Of a stretch of 5,029 nt of DNA, positions 1 to 5,029 are shown piece after piece. Location of the stretch: assembly GCA_018222695.1 (NCBI GenBank), contig JAAEZV010000145.1, forward strand, positions 1-5,029, in the 5' to 3' direction. Made by a program: the position numbers and the translations under genes. Below the pieces are notes generated by a model. That model saw only the letters and a program-made list of their open reading frames with translations, made no database searches and was not told the DNA's origin. Source of the stretch: Gammaproteobacteria bacterium (GTDB taxonomy: Bacteria; Pseudomonadota; Gammaproteobacteria; Pseudomonadales; Halieaceae). The first letter of the stretch is position 1. Each line of letters opens with the position of its first letter.

Positions 1-1
1 G

Positions 2-991
2 ATCAAGGCTCAGGGACCCTATGTGGACAGCCTCCCTGACTCAGCCAATATCATTTCGTTGCGGGCTCGGCATTCGCTGACCAGCGTTTGGGAGGTCGCA
101 CGCTATCTCAAACGGGAGCGCCCCGACGCGCTCCTTGCCATTAAACACCGCGGCATTCTGGCTGCCCTGAGAGCAAAGCAGCTCGCGAGAACAGACACGC
201 CCATCTCAGGCCGCATTGGCACGACCGTCTCGGCGGCGCTGGCAAATAAGTCATCACGGCGACGCCAGCGCTGGTACCGAGCGATGCGCAAGCACTACCC
301 CAAACTCGAGAAACTGATCGCAGTCTCGCAGGGCGTAGCAGAAGACGTGCTCGACATTACCGGCATGAACGAATCCCGTGTCACGGTGGTGCGCAATCCC
401 ACCATTACCCCCGATATGCTCATGGCCGCCACCGAGCCGGTCGAACACCCGTGGTTATCCCCGGATAACCCTGTCCCCGTGATCATGGGTGTCGGCCGCC
501 TGACCGAACAGAAAGATTTCGCGACGCTGATCTCAGCATTTGCCAAAGTCCGATCGCAGCAGGAGGCCCGGTTGATCATCTTAGGCGACGGCGGACTTCG
601 CAGTGAGCTGATGGCTCAGGCCACCGCACTGGGTGTTGATGAGCACATCGCACTGCCCGGCTTTCAAAGCAATCCCTGGGCGTGGATGAGCAGGGCTGCA
701 GTTTTTGCCCTGTCGTCGCGCTGGGAGGGCTCCCCCAATACCCTGACCGAGGCCATGGCGCTGGGCATTCCAGTAGTCAGTACAGATTGCCCGAGCGGGC
801 CTCGGGAACTGCTCGACGCCGGTCGCGTCGCACCTCTGGTGGCAATGGGCGACAGTGAAACCCTCGCTAACGCCCTGCTGTCGGTGCTGGCAAAGCCTCC
901 CCAGTCACAGATGCTGACTGAGGCGGTCAGCGCCTATCATCGGGACGTGAGTGCCGCGGCTTACTTGCAGACACTGGGTTTATCCGCCTGA
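2..991 (+). CDS. GT4-family glycosyltransferase, 5'-truncated by the window edge
   Basis: This is probably a cytoplasmic or membrane-associated retaining glycosyltransferase that moves a sugar from a nucleotide-sugar donor to a polysaccharide or lipid-linked acceptor. The frame is open from base 2, so the gene starts upstream; 329 residues are visible. GT4 enzymes are usually about 360-380 residues, so roughly 30-50 N-terminal residues, including the glycine-rich acceptor-side loop, are missing. The C-terminal GT-B domain is complete: a GVGRLTEQKDF segment (about bases 488-520) opens it, ILGDGG follows near 577-594, and the EX7E signature sits in WEGSPNTLTEA with Glu codons at 725-727 and 749-751. 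The later STDCPSGPRELL segment is typical of nucleotide-sugar binding. A GTG at 23 is possible as a start, but the homology-like sequence runs through it. No terminator is seen after the stop. Donor and acceptor cannot be told. The family call is secure; a role in envelope polysaccharide synthesis is inference. Confidence 0.93.
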   Translation: MKAQGPYVDSLPDSANIISLRARHSLTSVWEVARYLKRERPDALLAIKHRGILAALRAKQLARTDTPISGRIGTTVSAALANKSSRRRQRWYRAMRKHYPKLEKLIAVSQGVAEDVLDITGMNESRVTVVRNPTITPDMLMAATEPVEHPWLSPDNPVPVIMGVGRLTEQKDFATLISAFAKVRSQQEARLIILGDGGLRSELMAQATALGVDEHIALPGFQSNPWAWMSRAAVFALSSRWEGSPNTLTEAMALGIPVVSTDCPSGPRELLDAGRVAPLVAMGDSETLANALLSVLAKPPQSQMLTEAVSAYHRDVSAAAYLQTLGLSA

Positions 992-1067
992 CCCATCTCA
1001 CTTGCGCACCCGACCCGATGTCAACACAATCAAGAACAGTTGCAGTGTGCTTTACAAAACCCATAAC

Positions 1068-1074
1068 AAGGAAG
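1068..1074 (+). promoter_or_regulatory. Ribosome binding site that fixes the start at 1084
   Basis: AAGGAAG lies 9 bases before the ATG at 1084. It supports that ATG over the in-frame ATG at 1018, which has no comparable site and would put 22 polar residues ahead of a clear signal peptide. Confidence 0.7.
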
Positions 1075-1083
1075 AACAACACT

Positions 1084-1584
1084 ATGTCTGCCATCAGAAC
1101 CCAGATTGTCGCCGCCCTCTTCGCCATCACGTGGCTCCTCTCACCGGTTGGCCATGCTGGCGGCGACTATCAAGACGATCATGAAGAAATTCTGGCGCTC
1201 TATCAGGGATGGATCCGCGCAGTGGAAGGCAGTGACATTGACGGGTACGTAGGGGGCCTGCACCCTGACGTCAGCCTGCGGCCCCCGGGCGTACCGGGCC
1301 TGGACGGGCGGGGCAATTATCGCGAGTTTCTGGGGCCGGTCTTTGAGACAGCGCGCTACGAAATCACCATCGATACCCCGCACAGCATCACCATGATGGG
1401 CGACGCAGCGGTTGTTGAGTACGACTACACGATTCGTCGCATCGTTGATGCCAGTGCAGATGCCGATCTGCCCGAAGGTGCACTACAAGGAGAGTCGACC
1501 ACCTCTCACTACATCGACGTGGTGGCCAAGGACGACAGCGGCGCCTGGAAAATCCGACTCCACAGCTGGTCGATGACACTCTGA
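1084..1584 (+). CDS. Sec-exported NTF2-like (SnoaL/DUF4440-type) protein
   Basis: The product is 166 residues. The first 25 form a Sec signal peptide: Arg5 near the N-terminus, a hydrophobic core at about 7-20 and a likely cut after GHA (residue 25), giving a mature periplasmic or secreted protein of about 141 residues. The remainder fits a single cone-shaped NTF2 fold: an opening helix (EILALYQGWIRAVEGSD, about 35-51), a VSLRPPG strand-loop near 63-69, a GRGNYREFLGPVF helix (75-87), then alternating strands including AAVVEYDYTIRR (108-119) and a C-terminal WKIRLHSWS strand (155-163). Such folds serve as small-ligand pockets or, in some cases, as isomerases and cyclases. No catalytic residue can be assigned. 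The gene ends 58 bases before the SDR start, with no terminator between, so the two may be co-transcribed. Fold class is fairly sure; function unknown. DUF4440 and SnoaL-like subfamilies cannot be separated by eye. Confidence 0.82.
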   Translation: MSAIRTQIVAALFAITWLLSPVGHAGGDYQDDHEEILALYQGWIRAVEGSDIDGYVGGLHPDVSLRPPGVPGLDGRGNYREFLGPVFETARYEITIDTPHSITMMGDAAVVEYDYTIRRIVDASADADLPEGALQGESTTSHYIDVVAKDDSGAWKIRLHSWSMTL

Positions 1585-1642
1585 ACGCCCAACACGAAAT
1601 CCACAGGACTCAGCATACTGTTCAGCATCCACGTGAGTAACC

Positions 1643-2434
1643 ATGAACAACACTAAACAACGCGATGACTACGCACTGATCACAGGCGCCTCGGCCGGAT
1701 TGGGCGCCGAGTTTGCACGACAACTGGCGGCAGCCGGACACAATCTCATTTTGGTTGCTCGGCGGGAGGATCGGCTGAGCGCCATCGCTGGCGAACTTCG
1801 CGCGGCCTATGGTGTCGACTGCCAACTGATTGTTGCAGATCTAAACGAGTCGGGTGCGGGCGCTCAGATCAGCAGCGCCTGCGTGTCTGCTGGCTGGCAA
1901 GTCAGCTGGCTCATTAACAATGCCGGCGTCGCCGGTCCGGATTTACTGAAAGATCGCGATTGGGCGGCGCAACAGACTTTCTTCCAGCTCATGATGTTAT
2001 CGGTAGCGGATCTGTGTCACCGCATGATTCCGGGTATGGCGGAACGGGGTTACGGGCGCGTCATCAATGTGGCGTCTGTAGCCGCACGCGTACCACGCTC
2101 CGGGGGTTGTAATTACGGGCCAGCAAAAGCCTATTTGGTGGCGCTCTCCGAGGAGCTGAATCTGACGGTCGCCGCGCAGGGCGTTCATGTCTCGGCGCTG
2201 TGTCCTGGCTTCACACACACCGATTTTCACGAGACAGCAGGTCTGATGGATATGAAAAACAGCATGGCAAAGTGGCTCTGGTACAACGCCGACGTTGTGG
2301 TCCGCGATGCGATCAGGGGCGTTGAAGCAGGAAAACCGGTGGTGGTCTCGGGGCGCCTCTACCGTTGGCTGGACCCCATTTTCCAGTCAGTCTGGACGCG
2401 ACGCTTTCTGCGCATCAAGGCCAGACCCGATTGA
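1643..2434 (+). CDS. Short-chain dehydrogenase/reductase (classical SDR)
   Basis: This 263-residue protein has the usual length of a classical SDR and no signal peptide, so it should act in the cytoplasm as an NAD(P)-dependent oxidoreductase on an alcohol or ketone. The Rossmann glycine motif TGASAGLG is at residues 14-21. Arg40-Arg41 after the second strand favour NADP(H) over NAD(H). NNAG is at 92-95. The catalytic residues are Ser145, Tyr158 and Lys162 (in NYGPAKAY), with the usual 13-residue Ser-Tyr spacing. The structural Asn normally found in the helix after NNAG seems to be replaced by Met117 in the segment FQLMMLSVADL. The C-terminal part (CPGFTHTDFHE, then GLMDMKNSM) is the variable substrate-lid region. 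The start at 1643 has only a weak GTGAG site (1633-1637), but the glycine motif begins 13 residues later, which fits well. It lies between the NTF2-like and flavoprotein genes. Substrate unknown. Confidence 0.93.
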   Translation: MNNTKQRDDYALITGASAGLGAEFARQLAAAGHNLILVARREDRLSAIAGELRAAYGVDCQLIVADLNESGAGAQISSACVSAGWQVSWLINNAGVAGPDLLKDRDWAAQQTFFQLMMLSVADLCHRMIPGMAERGYGRVINVASVAARVPRSGGCNYGPAKAYLVALSEELNLTVAAQGVHVSALCPGFTHTDFHETAGLMDMKNSMAKWLWYNADVVVRDAIRGVEAGKPVVVSGRLYRWLDPIFQSVWTRRFLRIKARPD

Positions 2435-2457
2435 AAAAACGAGGCCCGGGCGCCTCG
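2434..2457 (-). terminator. Hairpin with a U-tract on the minus strand only
   Basis: CGAGGC (2440-2445) pairs with GCCTCG (2452-2457) around a six-base loop. On the + strand it is preceded by six A residues (2434-2439) and followed by GTGAAGG, so there is no U-tract for + strand transcription. Read on the minus strand it is a GC-rich stem followed by six T, which is the classic Rho-independent form. It starts right at the SDR stop codon. It may stop antisense transcription or be a once bidirectional terminator that lost its + side tail. Confidence 0.55.
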
Positions 2458-2478
2458 TGAAGGTGCAGTAGAGGGTGT

Positions 2479-2486
2479 AAAGGGAG
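2479..2486 (+). promoter_or_regulatory. Ribosome binding site of the flavoprotein gene
   Basis: AAAGGGAG ends 9 bases before the ATG at 2496 and supports that start, which places the twin-arginine motif at residues 6-7 as expected for a Tat leader. Confidence 0.65.
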
Positions 2487-2495
2487 CAGTCTGAC

Positions 2496-3995
2496 ATGCA
2501 TCATCTCAACCGACGGACCCTTCTCGCGGCCGCAGCTTCGCTGTCCATCGCACGAAGCGATACCACCCGGGCAGATCCGTCGATTCACTACGATGTCATC
2601 GTTGTGGGGGGTGGGACCGCTGGTATCCCCTGCGCCTTATTCGCGGCAATGAACGGCGCGCGGGTATTACTCATCGAAAAAAGCCCTGCTCTGGGCGGCA
2701 CCCTGTTTTGGTCGACCGGTCAAATCGCCGGAGCAGGCACCGTGTTTCAAAAGCGCCTCGGTATCACTGACAGCCCAGACGCCCATTTCGACGACTGCAT
2801 GCGAATTAACGAGAACACGGCTGACCCGGCACTAACCCGACTCACCGTTGATCACGCGGGGGACACCATCAATTGGCTGGCCGATCAGGGTTTCGAGGTA
2901 ATGGCGGGACACCCGGTCACCGGCATCGGCCATGATCACTTCACCGCTCGGCGTTACCAGCAGGGGGTTAAGAGCGGCCTGTCGATACTGGACGCTTTCC
3001 TTCCGTCGCTTGAAGCGGCTATCGCTCGACAGCAGGTCACGCTACTGACAGGCACTGCAGTACAGGGTTTGATTCAGGAGCGGCCGGGTAAGGTCGTTGG
3101 CGTGACGGCCACCGGGCCGAGTGGTACGCAGGATTTTAAGGGGTCTCATATTGTGCTCGCCTCCGGCGGGTGTGCGGCAAATCCCAGGCTCTTCGAGGAT
3201 CTTCATGGTGTGCCGCTCTACGCCAAAACCGCCTACCCCACCTCACAGGGCGACGGCCTGATCTTGGGTATGTCAGCCGGCGCCGCCATCGTCGGTGGCG
3301 AGAAATATGCGAGCTTACCGGGGCTGGTACCTGATGCCTGGCAATATCCAGCCCAAATGTATGCCTGGGCGCCTTTGCACCCAATGGTGCGGCAACCTTG
3401 GGAGATTTTGGTTAACGCGCATGGCGAGCGATTCGTTCGGGAAGATCATCCAAGCGTGCACCAAATAGAACGGGGCATCTATCGACAACCGGGTCACCGG
3501 CACTGGGCCATCTTTGATGCTGACATGCTGGCAAAGTCCGAACCCATCATCCCTGACTGGAGTCGCGATCGACTCGCCACCGAATATCAGACCCATCCAA
3601 TGTTCAGTCGCGCCATGAGTCTTGAGGAGCTCGCGTTTCGCGCAGGCATCAATCCAACCTCTCTTCGACAGAATATCGCCGACTACAATCGCCGTCTCCA
3701 AGGGGCTCAACCCGATCGCTTTGGCAGAACATACCGGCCCGCCGAAATCGCCACTCCACCCTTCTATGCCATCGCCATGCAGGGCTGGACACTGGTCTCC
3801 TTTGCCGGGCTCAGTGTGAATACCCGTTTTCAGGTGCTGGACCCGCAGCGAGAGGCCATTGCCAACCTCTATGCCATCGGCGAAGTCATCGGCGCGGGCG
3901 CCACCTCGGGTGCCGCTTACACCAATGGCATGCTCGTGACGCCCGCCATCACTTTCGGACGTCTGCTCGGATCTGCTCTCGCAAACAGAAGCTAG
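2496..3995 (+). CDS. Tat-type exported FAD-dependent oxidoreductase (FAD_binding_2; fumarate reductase/ketosteroid dehydrogenase superfamily)
   Basis: The 499-residue product is a flavin dehydrogenase or reductase, probably periplasmic. The leader has NRRTLLA (residues 5-11), a close match to the twin-arginine motif, then a short Ala/Leu core and a likely cut near TRA (24-26). The Rossmann motif VVGGGTAGI (36-44) with Glu61 binds FAD, GGT follows at 67-69, and LASGGCAANP (221-230) and the C-terminal LYAIGEVIGAG (458-468) complete the FAD site. GERF at 310-313 and the DYNRRL/DRFGR segments (396-411) are typical of this family's cap domain region. The positions where fumarate reductases carry His (HTMGG motif) and the substrate-binding Arg are Leu/Val at 433-434 and Tyr475 here, so fumarate reduction is unlikely. 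Tyr475 and Gly478 resemble the catalytic Tyr/Gly pair of 3-ketosteroid dehydrogenases. No CxxCH haem motif is present (Cys only at 46, 101 and 226), so an electron partner must be separate. True substrate unknown. Confidence 0.9.
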   Translation: MHHLNRRTLLAAAASLSIARSDTTRADPSIHYDVIVVGGGTAGIPCALFAAMNGARVLLIEKSPALGGTLFWSTGQIAGAGTVFQKRLGITDSPDAHFDDCMRINENTADPALTRLTVDHAGDTINWLADQGFEVMAGHPVTGIGHDHFTARRYQQGVKSGLSILDAFLPSLEAAIARQQVTLLTGTAVQGLIQERPGKVVGVTATGPSGTQDFKGSHIVLASGGCAANPRLFEDLHGVPLYAKTAYPTSQGDGLILGMSAGAAIVGGEKYASLPGLVPDAWQYPAQMYAWAPLHPMVRQPWEILVNAHGERFVREDHPSVHQIERGIYRQPGHRHWAIFDADMLAKSEPIIPDWSRDRLATEYQTHPMFSRAMSLEELAFRAGINPTSLRQNIADYNRRLQGAQPDRFGRTYRPAEIATPPFYAIAMQGWTLVSFAGLSVNTRFQVLDPQREAIANLYAIGEVIGAGATSGAAYTNGMLVTPAITFGRLLGSALANRS

Positions 3996-4007
3996 TGCGT
4001 CGACGCG

Positions 4008-4025
4008 AGGCCGCTGAACCGGCCT
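4008..4025 (+). terminator. Weak hairpin after the flavoprotein gene
   Basis: AGGCCG (4008-4013) pairs with CGGCCT (4020-4025) around the loop CTGAAC, beginning 12 bases after the flavoprotein stop. Only ATTCG follows, so the U-tract is poor. It could be a weak or Rho-assisted terminator or an RNA-stabilising 3' stem. Confidence 0.35.
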
Positions 4026-4030
4026 ATTCG

Positions 4031-4104
4031 CTGTCAGGACGAATTAGCAATAGGTGACAGACCGAACCCTGTGATTTGCACTGGTGACAACGAATTGTTA
4101 GGTT
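4031..4104. repeat. Short repeats upstream of the small secreted protein gene
   Basis: GGTGACA occurs at 4053-4059 and 4083-4089, exactly 30 bases apart. ACGAATT occurs at 4039-4045 and 4090-4096. CTGTCA (4031-4036) and TGACAG (4055-4060) form an inverted repeat, and ACAA/TTGT (4087-4098) can form a tiny stem. A possible promoter, TTGCAC (4076-4081) with TAGGTT (4099-4104) at 17-base spacing, overlaps the second copy but its -10 is poor. The repeats could be regulator binding sites, or chance. Confidence 0.25.
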
Positions 4105-4120
4105 GCCGCTGAGGTCAATT

Positions 4121-4126
4121 AAGGAG
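4121..4126 (+). promoter_or_regulatory. Strong ribosome binding site of the small secreted protein gene
   Basis: AAGGAG matches the anti-Shine-Dalgarno sequence perfectly and sits 5 bases before the ATG at 4132. It is the best ribosome binding site in the window and suggests efficient translation. Confidence 0.75.
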
Positions 4127-4131
4127 ATCCC

Positions 4132-4512
4132 ATGAAACTCAAAGGTTTTGTAAGTGCAGTTGCCGCCCTGATGCTGGTTTCACCCTTCGCGTCAGCGGGT
4201 GACCCCGTACAGATGTGGAAGTGCAACATCAACGGCGATGTCTCAGAAGAAGATGTGATGGAGCAGGCAGGCAAGTGGAAAAAAGCCGCTGGCGAACTGC
4301 CCGGCGGTGACGGCATGGATGTTTACACCATGTTCCCTGTCTCAGTAGGTGCTGATGGCGACGGAACCGACGTCCTGCTCGCGGTTTCTTGGGAGTCATT
4401 TGGTGACTTCGGTCAATGGTGGGATGCCTACCCCTCCTCTGACGTCGCACAGATGGAGCGCGAGACGATGACCTGCCACGGCAGCATGCTGTGGGAAAGC
4501 GACGAGATCTGA
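4132..4512 (+). CDS. Small secreted protein with two cysteines, function unknown
   Basis: The product has 126 residues. Residues 1-22 are a clean Sec signal peptide (Lys2 and Lys4, hydrophobic core at about 6-18, cut after ASA), leaving a mature acidic protein of about 104 residues in the periplasm or outside the cell. It carries just two cysteines, Cys31 in MWKCNI near the mature N-terminus and Cys115 in MTCHG near the C-terminus, which could form one disulfide tying the ends together. The middle has an amphipathic helix-like stretch (39-55), a glycine/aspartate-rich turn (57-63), a strand (DVYTMFPVSV, 63-72), a second Gly/Asp loop (73-80), a strand LLAVSW (82-87) and an aromatic helix (ESFGDFGQWWDAY, 88-100). 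This alternation is compatible with a small ferredoxin-like or dimeric alpha/beta barrel fold, which is inference. I recognise no family with known function. It has its own strong ribosome binding site and terminator, so it is probably monocistronic and well expressed. Confidence 0.85.
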   Translation: MKLKGFVSAVAALMLVSPFASAGDPVQMWKCNINGDVSEEDVMEQAGKWKKAAGELPGGDGMDVYTMFPVSVGADGDGTDVLLAVSWESFGDFGQWWDAYPSSDVAQMERETMTCHGSMLWESDEI

Positions 4513-4534
4513 TTCTCTAATCTGATTTTCTGTG

Positions 4535-4559
4535 GGGCCGCCTCTGGGCGGCCCTTTTT
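4535..4559 (+). terminator. Rho-independent terminator after the small secreted protein gene
   Basis: An eight-base perfect GC stem, GGGCCGCC (4535-4542) with GGCGGCCC (4547-4554), closes a four-base loop and is followed directly by TTTTT (4555-4559). It starts 22 bases after the stop codon at 4512 and separates this gene from the amidinotransferase. Confidence 0.92.
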
Positions 4560-4616
4560 CGTTGTATCGGCCGAAAGCGACTAGCGGTCCAGTTTTAGAC
4601 AGACGAGTAGCAATAA

Positions 4617-5029
4617 ATGTCCCAAGTCTGGAGTTGTAATGAGTGGGATCCACTCGAGGAAGTCATTGTGGGTAACCCCCTCGGCGCCCGCTTTCCCTAT
4701 GCCGACCCCAGCACCCGCCTGGCCGAATATCCGGATCGCGATCTCGCGGACATTCCCCAGGGGGCCTTTCCGGATCAGATTGTTGAGGAAACCGAAGAGG
4801 ACCTGCAGGGCTTCGTCGATGCGTTGGAGGCCCGTGGCGTCGCCGTGCGCAGGCCTGACACCTGGCCCCACGAGCAGACGATCAGCACAGTGCAGTGGGA
4901 AACTGAGGGCTACTACAACTACTGCCCCCGGGATGTGCTGCTGGTCATCGGCGATACGATCATCGAGACCCCCAACGTCATTCGCGGGCGCTCACTGGAG
5001 ACTGGATCCTATCGGCGTCTGCTCATGGA
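4617..5029 (+). CDS. Amidinotransferase, glycine amidinotransferase (AGAT) family, 3'-truncated by the window edge
   Basis: The visible 137 residues are the N-terminal part of an enzyme that moves an amidino group, usually from arginine, to an amine acceptor and leaves ornithine. WSCNEWDPLEEVIVGN (5-20) matches the family's opening NEWDPLEEVIVG strand, and GVAVRRPD (74-81), CPRDVLLVIGDTIIETP (103-119) and the RGRSLETGSYR segment (123-133) follow in the family order. Against my memory of human AGAT, Asp106 in CPRD aligns with active-site Asp170. The catalytic His and Cys lie beyond the window; relatives are about 360-420 residues. The start is fixed: TAA at 4614-4616 is in frame immediately before the ATG, and the conserved region begins a few residues in. 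The ribosome binding site is weak (GAG at 4605-4607). Relatives make guanidinoacetate, or serve streptomycin-, cylindrospermopsin- and saxitoxin-type pathways. The acceptor cannot be read from this fragment. Confidence 0.9.
   Translation, partial: MSQVWSCNEWDPLEEVIVGNPLGARFPYADPSTRLAEYPDRDLADIPQGAFPDQIVEETEEDLQGFVDALEARGVAVRRPDTWPHEQTISTVQWETEGYYNYCPRDVLLVIGDTIIETPNVIRGRSLETGSYRRLLM

Noticed and set aside
23..25. GTG at 23 as the true start of the glycosyltransferase
   Set aside because: The frame stays open to the window edge, no ribosome binding site precedes it, and the GT4 N-terminal domain would be too short.
1040..1067. Promoter-like TTGCAG and CATAAC pair with 16-base spacing before the NTF2-like gene
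   Set aside because: Matches to the consensus are weak, and the implied start site would leave the Shine-Dalgarno at 1068-1074 at or outside the 5' end of the transcript.
1018..1083. In-frame N-terminal extension of the NTF2-like protein starting at ATG 1018
   Set aside because: It would bury the signal peptide behind 22 polar residues and lacks a ribosome binding site, whereas ATG 1084 has AAGGAAG at good spacing.
1084..1584. Calling the NTF2-like protein a ketosteroid isomerase because of the neighbouring SDR and flavoprotein
   Set aside because: No Tyr/Asp catalytic arrangement could be assigned, and the protein is exported; the fold alone does not support the activity.
3315..3710. 131-codon open frame on the minus strand
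   Set aside because: It lies wholly within the well-supported flavoprotein gene, has no ribosome binding site, and reads as low-complexity antisense of GC-rich coding DNA.
2496..3995. Calling the flavoprotein a fumarate or urocanate reductase
   Set aside because: The His and Arg residues that bind and protonate fumarate are not found at the expected positions, and no haem or FMN-binding domain is present.
4581..4871. 96-codon minus strand open frame
   Set aside because: It is antisense to the amidinotransferase N-terminus, whose + strand translation carries clear family motifs.

Overview
The window is GC-rich, densely coding bacterial DNA. Every supported gene is on the + strand. Shine-Dalgarno sites, Sec and Tat leaders, a Rho-independent terminator and the flavour of the proteins point to a proteobacterium. 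A marine gammaproteobacterium is my best guess, from general resemblance only. No rRNA, tRNA, CRISPR array, transposase or phage gene is visible.

Layout: (1) 2-991 is the 3' part of a GT4-family glycosyltransferase whose start lies before the window. (2) 1084-1584 encodes a small Sec-exported NTF2-like (SnoaL/DUF4440-type) protein. (3) 1643-2434 encodes a short-chain dehydrogenase/reductase (SDR). (4) 2496-3995 encodes a Tat-type exported flavoprotein of the fumarate reductase/ketosteroid dehydrogenase superfamily. (5) About 136 bases follow with a weak hairpin and short repeats. (6) 4132-4512 encodes a small secreted two-cysteine protein of unknown function, closed by a strong terminator at 4535-4559. 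(7) 4617 to the window end is the N-terminal third or so of an amidinotransferase related to glycine amidinotransferase; it has no stop codon in the window.

How the genes may work together: genes 2-4 run in one direction with gaps of about 60 bases and no good + strand terminator between them, so they may be co-transcribed. Their products (NTF2 fold, SDR, FAD dehydrogenase/reductase) are the kinds of enzyme that modify alicyclic or steroid-like ketones, but two of the three carry export signals and the SDR does not, so a single shared pathway is only a hypothesis. The glycosyltransferase probably belongs to an upstream envelope-polysaccharide locus. The small secreted protein appears to be its own transcription unit, and the amidinotransferase starts a new one after the terminator.

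The points most worth a second look are the flavoprotein active site, which lacks the fumarate reductase residues but has a Tyr/Gly pair like that of ketosteroid dehydrogenases; an apparent Asn-to-Met replacement in the SDR; the uncharacterised secreted protein; and the product of the amidinotransferase. I see no clear evidence of a wholly new multi-gene system.
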